NCBI GenBank assembly: GCA_002338385.1
Contig: DDIE01000001.1
Coordinates: 16,084-24,355 of the forward strand
Reading direction: 5' to 3'
DNA from: Proteobacteria bacterium UBA1858
Lineage (GTDB): Bacteria; Pseudomonadota; Gammaproteobacteria; UBA4575
DNA length: 8,272 nucleotides
How positions within the stretch are numbered: position 1 is the first letter of the stretch; each line of letters opens with the position of its first letter. Of the stretch, positions 1 through 7,291 are shown piece after piece. The notes under the pieces were generated by a model. That model made no database searches. It saw nothing but the letters and a program-made list of their open reading frames with translations, and had not been told where the DNA came from. A program made the translations under genes and the position numbers.

Positions 1-1351
1 ATTCAACTTGTTGACTGGTTAAGGATACCCTGCCACTACGATCGCCACCACTCAAACGCCCAGATAGCCCCGCTATTTTTCTGTCTGTAGCGACATGCCA
101 TAGCGTCGCGTCGTGGAATGTAGCGGCATATTGAAAAGATGGTTTTTGATCCTGACTTTGCTCGATATGGACTACCAAATCGTCCAGCAACGCATGCGCA
201 CGCAGTCCTGCCAAACGCTGTTCGACCAGATCGGGCATGTAAGCATGCATGCTATTACACAGCGCGCCAAGATTGAGACTATTAATATAGAAACTTATCT
301 GCCGGGTGTGCGGCGACTGGGCATTAATCTTGAGCGATAATTGGTGTGCTTGCTCAGCAGGTGCAGACTGTCCATTAAAGCGCGCATTGATATTGTCTGC
401 CAACAACAACCATTGATTGTCTTGGGCAGTCAACTGGTAGTCTAAACTCAGCGCCTCGAGTACCTGGTCGCTGAGACACAGCGCTTGCTTAACATGTGCA
501 TTCCTATCCTGCAGGTGCGCCAAATCAAGTGAGCCCTGGATTACTTTGAGCTGGCCTTGATTGTATTCACCCCACGCGCGCAGTGCGACAATTGCTTGCG
601 TTTGCAGCGCGTAATTAGGAGGCAAATGTTGACTGATCTGGTCGATATGGATCTGCTGAAGATCAGCATAAAACTTTATTTTCGCCTTGTCTAAAGCAGC
701 CAAGCTACCATTGATACGGGCCTGCAAATTTATAGTTTTTCCGAGTCGCTCTGGCAACCTCGCAGACAAAGACACTTCCATCTCTAATAAGCGGGGTGCC
801 AGTAGTGCACTGACATCTAGGAATTGATAGTCAACCCCTGTGATTGCATCCGACCAACGTATTTTCGATTGGTAGACACTGATATAGCTAGCAGAGAATT
901 GTGTATTGTCACTGTTTTTATCTTGCCACAATGGAAACTCATGATTGACATGTATTTGCCCAGCTTGATCACGATGCAAGGAGATATCCAGCCCAACCAG
1001 CGTAATACGCTTGAGTTTGAGTTGCTGGCTGAACAGAGAGGCGAGCAGGTCAAACTGGATTTCAATTCTATCCAGGCCCCAAGCCTGAGCTTCAGGATGC
1101 GCTGGGGTAATGCTGACACGCTCAGCGATAAGTTCTGAAAACGGTTGCCGGCGGCTGACCTGCAATGACCCAATATCGACCTGGGCATTGAGGCTCTGAT
1201 GCAGATGCTGCTCTACTTTATGCTGGACGATGAGATTAAAATCAGGATACAAACGAATTGCGCTCAGCAACACAGCAATGACGACCAAAGCCAAGGTCAT
1301 CCCATACAGCGCGGCGTTGAATATTGTGCGTAAGATAGACTGACCAGTCAT
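1..1351 (-). CDS. yhdP: YhdP-like AsmA-family inner-membrane protein, N-terminal 450 codons (partial)
   Basis: Reading the minus strand from the ATG at 1351 gives 450 uninterrupted codons to the window edge, so the 3' part of the gene is missing here. The product begins with a short cytoplasmic stretch, then a hydrophobic helix at about residues 10-32, followed by a long soluble, beta-rich, low-cysteine region expected in the periplasm. The segment right after the helix (VDIGSLQVS near residue 60) and the late motif GLSGRLSGGDRSG (about 430-442) resemble the repeated units of the YhdP/DUF3971 AsmA-like family. Full-length members are about 1,250-1,300 residues, so roughly one third is present. 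Known family members are inner-membrane-anchored bridges that, with TamB and YdbH in E. coli, support phospholipid transport to the outer membrane. The start lies 3 nt after the rng stop, with no strong Shine-Dalgarno sequence, suggesting translational coupling. The rng-yhdP adjacency is common in proteobacteria and supports the call. Function in this organism is inferred. Confidence 0.82.
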   Translation of the reverse strand, partial: MTGQSILRTIFNAALYGMTLALVVIAVLLSAIRLYPDFNLIVQHKVEQHLHQSLNAQVDIGSLQVSRRQPFSELIAERVSITPAHPEAQAWGLDRIEIQFDLLASLFSQQLKLKRITLVGLDISLHRDQAGQIHVNHEFPLWQDKNSDNTQFSASYISVYQSKIRWSDAITGVDYQFLDVSALLAPRLLEMEVSLSARLPERLGKTINLQARINGSLAALDKAKIKFYADLQQIHIDQISQHLPPNYALQTQAIVALRAWGEYNQGQLKVIQGSLDLAHLQDRNAHVKQALCLSDQVLEALSLDYQLTAQDNQWLLLADNINARFNGQSAPAEQAHQLSLKINAQSPHTRQISFYINSLNLGALCNSMHAYMPDLVEQRLAGLRAHALLDDLVVHIEQSQDQKPSFQYAATFHDATLWHVATDRKIAGLSGRLSGGDRSGRVSLTSQQVE

Positions 1352-1354
1352 GAC

Positions 1355-2839
1355 TTACAGGAGAACCACATCGAATTGTTCCTGAGTGTAGAGCACCTCG
1401 ACCTGAAGCTTAATCGTCTTGTTAGTGTATTCTTCCAACTCAGCCAGATTGTCTGATTCCTCATCAACTAATAGATCCACTACCGCCTGCGAAGTCAGTA
1501 CCAGCAATTCATGTGCCTCATACTGGCGTGCGACGCGCATAATTTCACGGAATAATTCATAACATACTGTTTGCGCACTCTTGACCGACCCACGTGCGTC
1601 ACAGCTAGTACAAGGCTCACACATAATATGCTCTAAGCTTTCGTGCGTACGTTTGCGCGTCATTTCTACCAAACCTAAAGCAGAGACCTCACAAATATTT
1701 GTCTTGGCACGATCTTTATCTAGTGATTTTTCGAGTGCACGTAGCACTTGATGGCGATGTTCTTCCTCCTCCATATCGATAAAATCAATAATGATGATGC
1801 CACCCAGATTCCTCAATCTAAGCTGACGCGCAATGGCTTGGGCAGCTTCAAGATTGGTTTTAAAAATAGTTTCCTCTAGATTCCTATGGCCGACAAAAGC
1901 GCCCGTATTCACATCTACCGTGGTCATAGATTCAGTCTGATCAAATACTAGATGACCACCCGATTTAAGCATCACTTTACGTTGCAGAGCGCGCTCGATT
2001 TCATCCTCTATTCCATACAGATCAAATATTGGTCGCTCACCTTTGTAACGCTTAATATGACTGGCAAATTCCGGTACTAGCTTTTCTGCAAACGCTCTGA
2101 CATTAAGCACTGTCTCACGAGAGTCGATGGTGATGTTTTCTATTTCATCGGTATTGATGTCGCGCAACGTTCTCACGGCCAGGGGTAAATCTGCATATAC
2201 TTCTGCCACCGAATCAACTTGGTTGATTTTCTCGACGATGGAATCCCACAGGCGTAACAGGAAATGCAAATCTCGTCTGAGCTCCTGTTTCGATGCAGAC
2301 TCAGCGGCCGTGCGTAGAATACAACCAAATCGATTGCCACTCTCTTGCAATAGCTCTTGCATCACGGCGGTTAAGCGCTCACGCTCATCCTCATCCTCCA
2401 GACGCGCTGATAAGCGCACATCATTTGAGTACGGAAGCAACACTAAGTAACGTGAAGGAACAGTGATATTAGTTGTTAAGCGTGCCCCCTTGGAGCCAAT
2501 TTGATCTTTCACAACCTGCACGAGTACTTGTTGACCCTCATGCAACAAATCTGCAATCGCATCTGGCTCCTCGAGCGTGTCTGATTGATGTTCGGCGCGC
2601 GTAGCAGGCGATAAGTTGACGACATCCGAGGCGTGAATAAATGCTGCTTTGTCTAAGCCTATATCAACGAAGGCTGCATCCATGCCGGGCATAACCCGAC
2701 TGACAGCTCCCTTGAATATACCTCCGACCAGACCACGTCTAGCGGTACGTTCGATGTGTACCTCTTGCAAGACGCCATTTTCAACCATGGCCACACGGGT
2801 CTCTCTGGGCGTTACATTAATTAAAATCTCTTCGCTCAT
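1355..2839 (-). CDS. rng: Ribonuclease G (RNase E/G family endoribonuclease)
   Basis: The 494-residue product matches RNase G in length (E. coli 489) and lacks the long C-terminal degradosome scaffold of RNase E. It cleaves single-stranded A/U-rich RNA in the cytoplasm, matures the 5' end of 16S rRNA and degrades some mRNAs. An S1-type RNA-binding domain covers about residues 38-125 (GGIFKGAVSRVMPGMDAAFVD, KAAFIHASD). The DNase I-like catalytic part carries the two expected metal-binding aspartates, D309 in TTVDVNTGAFVG and D352 in IIIIDFIDM. The zinc-link cysteines are C410 and C413 in CEPCTSCDARG, and a small C-terminal domain follows (VCYELFREIMR onward). Its ATG overlaps the maf stop by 4 nt (ATGA), so the two are probably translationally coupled. 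RNase G is preferred over RNase E because of length and the ending (FDVVLL). No missing catalytic residue is seen. Confidence 0.96.
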   Translation of the reverse strand: MSEEILINVTPRETRVAMVENGVLQEVHIERTARRGLVGGIFKGAVSRVMPGMDAAFVDIGLDKAAFIHASDVVNLSPATRAEHQSDTLEEPDAIADLLHEGQQVLVQVVKDQIGSKGARLTTNITVPSRYLVLLPYSNDVRLSARLEDEDERERLTAVMQELLQESGNRFGCILRTAAESASKQELRRDLHFLLRLWDSIVEKINQVDSVAEVYADLPLAVRTLRDINTDEIENITIDSRETVLNVRAFAEKLVPEFASHIKRYKGERPIFDLYGIEDEIERALQRKVMLKSGGHLVFDQTESMTTVDVNTGAFVGHRNLEETIFKTNLEAAQAIARQLRLRNLGGIIIIDFIDMEEEEHRHQVLRALEKSLDKDRAKTNICEVSALGLVEMTRKRTHESLEHIMCEPCTSCDARGSVKSAQTVCYELFREIMRVARQYEAHELLVLTSQAVVDLLVDEESDNLAELEEYTNKTIKLQVEVLYTQEQFDVVLL

Positions 2840-3411
2840 TTATTTTCTGCCGCCATCAAAACAGGCTTTAGCAATTGATCCAGTTCATATAAGGGTAAAC
2901 CCATGACCCCCGAATAACTGCCTGTCAAATGTTGAATAAAGCGTGCGGCCTGCCCTTGTATTGCATAACTACCGGCTTTATCTATGGGTTCACCTGTCTG
3001 CCAATAACGTTCAATTTCCAGCGGGGTTAAGGCTCTGAAAGTCACCTCACTGGAGCAGATACAGTGGCGCAAGTCGTTTTGATAGATCACCACGAGCGCG
3101 GTATGCACGTTATGTGTTTGAGAAGACAATTGCGTCAACATGGACTCGCTGTCGGACTGATTTTTTGGCTTGCCCATGATAGTTTGCTCCAGACAAACCA
3201 CAGTATCCGCTGCAATTACGACCGCTTCAGGAGGATAATGTTCACTCACAACTTGCCCTTTCGTGCGTGCCATGCGCAAGACATAGTCCAATGCCTTCTC
3301 ATGAGTATTGAGTGTTTCATCGATATCTGCCGCATGAATTTTGAAGCTGAGCCCTAGCTGACACAAAAGCTCGGCACGTCGTGGTGAAGCTGAAGCCAGA
3401 ATAAAGTCCAT
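2836..3411 (-). CDS. maf: Maf-family nucleotide pyrophosphatase, YhdE type (dTTP/UTP)
   Basis: This 191-residue protein has the Maf fold signatures: the N-terminal phosphate-binding motif SASPRR at residues 7-12, the catalytic aspartate D69 in AADTVV, the GKP motif around residue 81, and DKAGSYAIQG at 144-153 followed by GSYSGVMGLPL. The DKAGxYxIQG form is typical of the YhdE subgroup, which hydrolyses dTTP, UTP and modified pyrimidine nucleotides to monophosphates. The YceF subgroup (m7GTP) has a different sequence there. The enzyme is thought to keep modified or non-canonical nucleotides out of nucleic acids, and Maf proteins are also linked to septum formation. Start choice is firm, because the conserved motif begins within a few residues of the ATG and no ATG lies in frame nearby upstream. 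An 80-nt gap separates it from rlmH, and its stop overlaps the rng start. The Shine-Dalgarno sequence is weak. Substrate is inferred from family. Confidence 0.94.
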   Translation of the reverse strand: MDFILASASPRRAELLCQLGLSFKIHAADIDETLNTHEKALDYVLRMARTKGQVVSEHYPPEAVVIAADTVVCLEQTIMGKPKNQSDSESMLTQLSSQTHNVHTALVVIYQNDLRHCICSSEVTFRALTPLEIERYWQTGEPIDKAGSYAIQGQAARFIQHLTGSYSGVMGLPLYELDQLLKPVLMAAENK

Positions 3412-3437
3412 TGAGCTGAAATTTTTATTATTATCAT

Positions 3438-3475
3438 CGAGCCTGATTATCGCATGAAACAGGCCACGGTAGCAG
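3438..3475 (-). promoter_or_regulatory. Candidate internal promoter for maf-rng-yhdP
   Basis: In the 80-nt gap between rlmH and maf the minus strand has an extended -10 element, TGC followed by GATAAT (GATAAT at 3451-3446). Eighteen nt upstream is a weak -35-like hexamer CTGCTA (3475-3470, three of six consensus matches). The predicted transcription start would be near 3438, giving a leader of about 27 nt before the maf ATG. The match is visible, but use as a promoter is inferred; A/T-rich sequence gives such matches by chance. Confidence 0.35.
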
Positions 3476-3491
3476 TCTCAAACGGACTGGC

Positions 3492-3962
3492 TTAGACCCG
3501 GTGATAGGGATGATTAGCTGCTATCGACCAGGCACGATAGAGCTGTTCAAGCAACATTAAACGCGCCATCTCATGTGGGAGTGTCATTGCTGAGAGTGAT
3601 ATTGAACTGCTGACCTGCTGTCGATGTTCAGGATTCACTCCATCGGCACCTGCGATGACAAAGCAAATATCCTGACCCGCTTGTTGCCAACGTTGGATCT
3701 GTTGGGAAAATTGTGCTGAGGAATAACTTTTACCTCGCTCATCTAACAACACCAAGGCAGAGGATTTGGGCACTTTGGCGCAGATTTGCAGCCACTCTTG
3801 ACTGCGTAGGGTCGCTAAATGTGAGTTTTTGGTCCTTCTGGCAGGTGGCAAAACAATATCTGAAAAACCGAATTCAGGCGGCAGACGCGAACTGTAGTGA
3901 CTGCATGCTGCCTGCAGCCACGCGCTGGGCTTCTCACTGACGTGAATTAATGAGAAATGCAT
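3492..3962 (-). CDS. rlmH: 23S rRNA (pseudouridine-1915-N3) methyltransferase RlmH
   Basis: The 156-residue product is almost exactly the length of E. coli RlmH (155) and is a small SPOUT-class, SAM-dependent methyltransferase that forms a homodimer. It methylates pseudouridine 1915 in helix 69 of 23S rRNA, acting on assembled 70S ribosomes. Diagnostic features are the SAM-binding loop IAGADG at residues 103-108, then LSAMTLPHEMARLMLLEQLYRAWSI and the C-terminal NHPYHR at 150-155, the strongest signature of the family. The loop has Ala where many homologues have a second Gly (IGGADG), which looks like a mild variant. The ATG lies only 5 nt after the rsfS stop with no clear Shine-Dalgarno sequence, so coupling to rsfS is likely. 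The rsfS-rlmH pairing is one of the most conserved in bacteria and places two large-subunit factors together. Confidence 0.97.
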   Translation of the reverse strand: MHFSLIHVSEKPSAWLQAACSHYSSRLPPEFGFSDIVLPPARRTKNSHLATLRSQEWLQICAKVPKSSALVLLDERGKSYSSAQFSQQIQRWQQAGQDICFVIAGADGVNPEHRQQVSSSISLSAMTLPHEMARLMLLEQLYRAWSIAANHPYHRV

Positions 3963-3967
3963 GCGCG

Positions 3968-4312
3968 CTAGATCATTGAGGCAGGTTCCTGCTGACCCTG
4001 TAATTGCCAGAGCTTTTCTAGATCATAGAATTTGCGTGTTTCTGGCAACATGATATGAACCACTATGTCGTACAAATCGATCAGTACCCACGATCGATCT
4101 TTTTCAACACCAACTATGGTGGCGCCTGACTTCTTGGCGTTTTCAACTACATTATCAGCAAGTGCTTGAATATGACGATCTGATGTTCCACTGGCGATGA
4201 TCATTAGGTCAGTGATGTCGATCTTGCCACGCACATCAATGGCCGTCAGCTCGTGAGCCTTAACATCTTCCAAAGCGTTAATTACCAATGTTTGCAGTTT
4301 ATTTAATTCCAC
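3968..4312 (-). CDS. rsfS: Ribosomal silencing factor RsfS
   Basis: The 114-residue product belongs to the RsfS/Iojap/DUF143 family (E. coli 105 residues). Family members bind ribosomal protein uL14 on the free 50S subunit and block joining to 30S, lowering translation under starvation. The conserved core is visible: DVRGKIDITDLMIIASGTSDRHIQALADNV at about residues 26-55, then GVEKDRSWVLIDLYDIVVHIMLPETRKFYDLEKLW. The start is GTG. It sits 5 nt after a strong Shine-Dalgarno AAGGAG, and an in-frame TAA lies shortly upstream, so no longer version is possible. An ATG 2 nt upstream overlaps this GTG but is out of frame and stops after three codons. The gene lies between nadD and rlmH, its usual place in proteobacteria. 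The C-terminal GQQEPASMI tail is slightly longer than in E. coli. Confidence 0.96.
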   Translation of the reverse strand: MELNKLQTLVINALEDVKAHELTAIDVRGKIDITDLMIIASGTSDRHIQALADNVVENAKKSGATIVGVEKDRSWVLIDLYDIVVHIMLPETRKFYDLEKLWQLQGQQEPASMI

Positions 4313-4317
4313 ATGAT

Positions 4318-4323
4318 CTCCTT
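4318..4323 (-). promoter_or_regulatory. Shine-Dalgarno site deciding the GTG start of rsfS
   Basis: The minus strand reads AAGGAG here, the clearest ribosome binding site noticed in the window. It lies 5 nt upstream of the rsfS GTG (4312-4310) and 3 nt upstream of an overlapping out-of-frame ATG (4314-4312). Spacing favours the GTG, and only that frame encodes RsfS. Confidence 0.7.
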
Positions 4324-4331
4324 GAGGTTAA

Positions 4332-5009
4332 TTAAAACTCTTGCGTAAGTTGTTCAGTTTGATGTTGATAGAGCTTGTTACGTTTTATGTAATTCCAAAC
4401 ACCGCCCGGCAGTAAAAATCTGGGTTGCTGCCCTGCGTGTGTGATTTGTCTAATTTGAGTAGAAGAGATATCCAGCATGGTGCTGGCAGTAATGAAAATA
4501 TGCCCAACTGCTTGCTTGTCCAGTGACTCCACGTTAGCGGTTAGATAACGCGCTAACCAGGCCTGATGGGCTGGCTTGATCGCTGCTGTATACCCTGGTC
4601 GTTGTAACACTAGCACATGACATAGCTGCATAATTTTCTCAGCCTGATGCCATTCAGGAAAATCCACTAAGGCATCCATACCCATAATCCAGAATAAAGT
4701 ATCATTAGCGGCCGATTCCGCGGCCAGCTCTTGGAGTGTCAAATAGGTATAAGAAGGCGTGTCTCTGCGCAGCTCGCGATCGTCAACAGACAGTAACGCG
4801 CTATTATCCGCGATCAGATTCAGCATATTGAGACGATGTTGGGGTGAGGCGTGAGGGGCAGATTTAAACGGTGAAACTTTACAGGGCAGTAAACGTACTG
4901 TGTGTAAATTAAAATGCTCAGCTAGTTCAAGCGTCGGTTTGATGTGCCCAAAATGGACTGGGTCAAATGAACCCCCTAATATGCCTATTCTGGTCTTTGT
5001 TTCAGTCAC
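4332..5009 (-). CDS. nadD: Nicotinate-mononucleotide adenylyltransferase NadD
   Basis: The 225-residue product is a nucleotidyltransferase of the HxGH superfamily, close in length to E. coli NadD (213). It transfers AMP from ATP to nicotinate mononucleotide, giving deamido-NAD, the essential penultimate step of NAD synthesis. The N-terminal motif GGSFDPVHFGH is at residues 12-22 with the catalytic H19xGH22. MGMDAL, a substrate-contact segment, is at about 109-114, and the second signature ISSTQIR is at 181-187. The C-terminal region is LPGGVWNYIKRNKLY. The start is GTG and lies inside the last codons of proA, giving an 8-nt overlap (GTGACTGA), so translation is likely coupled. The Shine-Dalgarno sequence is only a partial match in the proA 3' end. 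The first residues MTETKT before the conserved RIGILGG make a short, plausible leader. The stop is 19 nt before rsfS. Confidence 0.96.
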   Translation of the reverse strand: MTETKTRIGILGGSFDPVHFGHIKPTLELAEHFNLHTVRLLPCKVSPFKSAPHASPQHRLNMLNLIADNSALLSVDDRELRRDTPSYTYLTLQELAAESAANDTLFWIMGMDALVDFPEWHQAEKIMQLCHVLVLQRPGYTAAIKPAHQAWLARYLTANVESLDKQAVGHIFITASTMLDISSTQIRQITHAGQQPRFLLPGGVWNYIKRNKLYQHQTEQLTQEF

Positions 5010-6279
5010 GTATGTTTCCGTCTCCGATGACGATAAACTTCTGCGAAGTGAGACCTTCTAGACCGACAGGTCCACGCGCATGAATTTTGTCTGTGCTAAT
5101 ACCAATTTCTGCTCCCAGACCGTATTCGAAACCATCAGCAAAACGTGAGGAGGCATTAATCATGACTGAGCTGGAATCGACCTCGCGCATAAAATGCTGC
5201 GCAGTAGAAAAGTTTTCGGTCACAATAACGTCGGTGTGATGAGAACCAAAGGTTTCAATATGATCGATGGCTTCAGTGGTCGAAGCGACTACTTTGATGG
5301 CGAGCACTGGTGCTAAGTATTCCTCATACCAGTCTTGCTCTGATGCTGGGGTAACGGCTTGTAAGATAGTCTGTACCTTTTCACAGCCACGCAGCTCAAC
5401 AGCATGATGGGCATACTCTGTCGCCAGCCGTGGCAAAATATTGTGCGCAATATCGTTATGCACGAGTAATGTTTCCATAGCATTACAAACCCCGTAGCGA
5501 TGGGTTTTTGCATTGACAGCGATGGCCACTGCCTTGTCGCTATCGGCATCACGATCGATATATACGTGACAGTTACCATCTAAGTGTTTAATCACCGGGA
5601 TAGTGGCATCAGTAGACACGCGCTCAATTAAACCTTTACCTCCACGTGGTACGATCACACTGACATAATTATTCATAGTGAGCAGTTCATGGACGGCATC
5701 ACGATCAGTCGTATTCACCACCTGCACTGCTGTTTCAGGTAACCCAACCTGTTTCAGGGTCTGTTTGATTAACTCCCCCAGCGCACGATTTGAGTGTATC
5801 GCCTCAGAACCGCCGCGCAGAATCACAGCATTACCCGATTTGAGACACAAGCCTGCTGCGTCAACAGTAACATTGGGACGCGACTCGTAAATAATACCAA
5901 TCACACCGAGCGGCACCCGCATCTGACCGACTTGAATACCTGATGGACGGGTCGCCATATTGGCTATTTCGCCAACCGGATCAGGTAATGCTGCAATCTG
6001 CTGGAGACCCTCAGCCATCGCTTGCATGCGAGCAGGGGTCAGCTCCAGACGATCCAGCAAGGCGGCGGCTAAGCCTTTTTGTTGACCCGCCTGTAAATCC
6101 TGCTGATTGGATTTACTCAGTCCGCGCTGATTATCCATGATGCGCTGTGCAAGCTCGTTTAAGGCCGCATTTTTGGTGGCTGTAGAGGCCATACATACCT
6201 TACGCGCGGCCTGAGCTGCCTGTTGTCCAAGATCTTGCATATAGGCATGGAAATTCATTTGATCGTTATTTGTTGTCAT
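5002..6279 (-). CDS. proA: Gamma-glutamyl phosphate reductase ProA
   Basis: The product is an aldehyde-dehydrogenase-fold enzyme that reduces gamma-glutamyl phosphate with NADPH to glutamate semialdehyde, the second step of proline synthesis. Key segments, numbered from the chosen start, are VPLGVIGIIYESRPNVT (about 122-138), LKSGNAVILRGGSEA (about 146-160), the catalytic cysteine C265 in RYGVCNAMETLLVH, and the C-terminal HARGPVGLEGLTSQKF. The frame is open up to 6345, but that start would overlap holA by 53 nt and add a segment unlike the family. The ATG at 6279 is chosen because a GGA lies 6 nt upstream. It gives 425 residues (E. coli 417). ATGs at 6285 (GGA with no spacing) and 6258 (no visible Shine-Dalgarno, but close to the conserved FHAYMQDLGQQA segment) remain possible. 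It follows holA by 13 nt and overlaps nadD by 8 nt. No proB is next to it. Confidence 0.95.
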   Translation of the reverse strand: MTTNNDQMNFHAYMQDLGQQAAQAARKVCMASTATKNAALNELAQRIMDNQRGLSKSNQQDLQAGQQKGLAAALLDRLELTPARMQAMAEGLQQIAALPDPVGEIANMATRPSGIQVGQMRVPLGVIGIIYESRPNVTVDAAGLCLKSGNAVILRGGSEAIHSNRALGELIKQTLKQVGLPETAVQVVNTTDRDAVHELLTMNNYVSVIVPRGGKGLIERVSTDATIPVIKHLDGNCHVYIDRDADSDKAVAIAVNAKTHRYGVCNAMETLLVHNDIAHNILPRLATEYAHHAVELRGCEKVQTILQAVTPASEQDWYEEYLAPVLAIKVVASTTEAIDHIETFGSHHTDVIVTENFSTAQHFMREVDSSSVMINASSRFADGFEYGLGAEIGISTDKIHARGPVGLEGLTSQKFIVIGDGNIRD

Positions 6280-6292
6280 GGTCATTCCGTTA

Positions 6293-7291
6293 TCAGCGGG
6301 CCAGTTTGAGCGATACATCGACAAATGATTGCCACACATCACCATGTGCGCGGCCCTTGATGATGCGATCTATCTGGCCACATTTTGCCAGCAAGGTATA
6401 TAACTGCAAGCTGGTAAATTTTGTCACATGCTGATTAAGCTGGTTACGTTTATTATAGAAGAATGCATTTTGGACGCCTTTGATCGCATTGCCACTGCCG
6501 GCATACAGGACTGCACGCAGTAACTCTGCCAATCCCCAGAGGACGAGATTAGGAGCAAACGACTCCTGCTGCAAATGGGTCAGTATTTTGATTACCTGCG
6601 GCCGCTGGCCACGCAAAATGGCGTCAACTAAGTCAAATACGGTATATTTTGATTGATCTGCGAACCATGCCTCGGTCGTGGTCTCGGCATCTATCGCCAA
6701 CAAAGCCATTTTTTCTATTTCCTGGGCCGCGGCCAGCATATTACCTTCCACCCTCGAGGCGAGATATTCCGCACTGGCACGGTCATCGGCAAGACCTTCT
6801 GCACGCAGCCGTGCCTGCACCCATTGGATGAGTTCCATACCGCTAAGCGGCCATATTCTTATCTGTACACCAATGTGCGCAACCGCTTTGACCCATTTGG
6901 AATTAAGGGCCGCTTTATCCAGCTTGCCACTGTTAATTATCAGTAACACATCCTCAGCCGGTTGTTGGCAGTACTGCTGCAGTGCTTTAGCGCCGACCGT
7001 ACCCGGCTTGCCCCTGGGCAAGCGTAATTCAAGAATTTTTTTATCTCCGAACAAGGACATGTTACTACTCTGTTCAGTCACTTGCTGCCAATCAAAGCTG
7101 CGCTCAGCATGTAATACTTGGCGCTCGGTATAGGCCTGTTGGCGCGCCGTCTCGCGGATGAGTGTGATTGCTTGATCTATTTGCAAGGGCTCTTCGCCCG
7201 CCAGCAGATACACTGGGGCGAGTTGTTGCTTGAGGTGAGCTTCGAGTTGAGTAGCCTTTAATTCCAAATAGTCGCTTCCTGTTATAGACAT
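6293..7291 (-). CDS. holA: DNA polymerase III subunit delta (clamp loader, HolA)
   Basis: The 332-residue product matches the delta subunit (E. coli 343), the clamp-loader component that opens the beta sliding clamp. Evidence includes the N-terminal APVYLLAGEEPLQIDQA (about residues 25-41), the position corresponding to the Walker-like region of AAA+ proteins but degenerate, as expected for delta, which does not hydrolyse ATP. It also has the clamp-contacting MSLF at 78-81 followed by GDKKILELRLP, where E. coli delta uses a Leu-Phe pair to wedge into beta. Further on are EGNMLAAAQEIEKMALL and FDLVDAILRGQ, both typical, and the C-terminal collar helices. It is the first gene of the minus-strand cluster; a TATAAT box lies about 45 nt upstream of its ATG. 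A GGTGG about 8 nt before the ATG may serve as ribosome binding site. leuS and lptE, frequent upstream neighbours, are absent. Confidence 0.95.
   Translation of the reverse strand: MSITGSDYLELKATQLEAHLKQQLAPVYLLAGEEPLQIDQAITLIRETARQQAYTERQVLHAERSFDWQQVTEQSSNMSLFGDKKILELRLPRGKPGTVGAKALQQYCQQPAEDVLLIINSGKLDKAALNSKWVKAVAHIGVQIRIWPLSGMELIQWVQARLRAEGLADDRASAEYLASRVEGNMLAAAQEIEKMALLAIDAETTTEAWFADQSKYTVFDLVDAILRGQRPQVIKILTHLQQESFAPNLVLWGLAELLRAVLYAGSGNAIKGVQNAFFYNKRNQLNQHVTKFTSLQLYTLLAKCGQIDRIIKGRAHGDVWQSFVDVSLKLAR

Noticed and set aside
103..108. RlmH loop variant IAGADG (residues 103-108 of the protein encoded at 3492-3962) as a sign of lost activity
   Set aside because: The window coordinates given here are only placeholders for residue numbers. 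A Gly-to-Ala change in this loop is mild and the remaining signatures, including NHPYHR, are intact.
242..253. Perfect 12-bp palindrome AGCATGCATGCT
   Set aside because: It lies inside the yhdP coding frame (Ser-Met-His-Ala codons), does not extend beyond 12 bp and has no second copy noticed. It is most simply coding sequence.
824..1138. Plus-strand open frame of 104 codons
   Set aside because: It lies antisense to the yhdP frame, has no recognisable domain and no convincing ribosome binding site. A shadow of the real gene.
3473..3489. Small inverted repeat CAGTC / GACTG with a 7-nt loop in the rlmH-maf gap
   Set aside because: The stem is only 5 bp and is not followed by a T-run in the transcribed direction, so it is not a credible intrinsic terminator. 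It may be chance.
6653..7133. Several overlapping plus-strand frames opposite holA
   Set aside because: All are antisense to a well-supported holA gene, mutually overlapping and without family resemblance.
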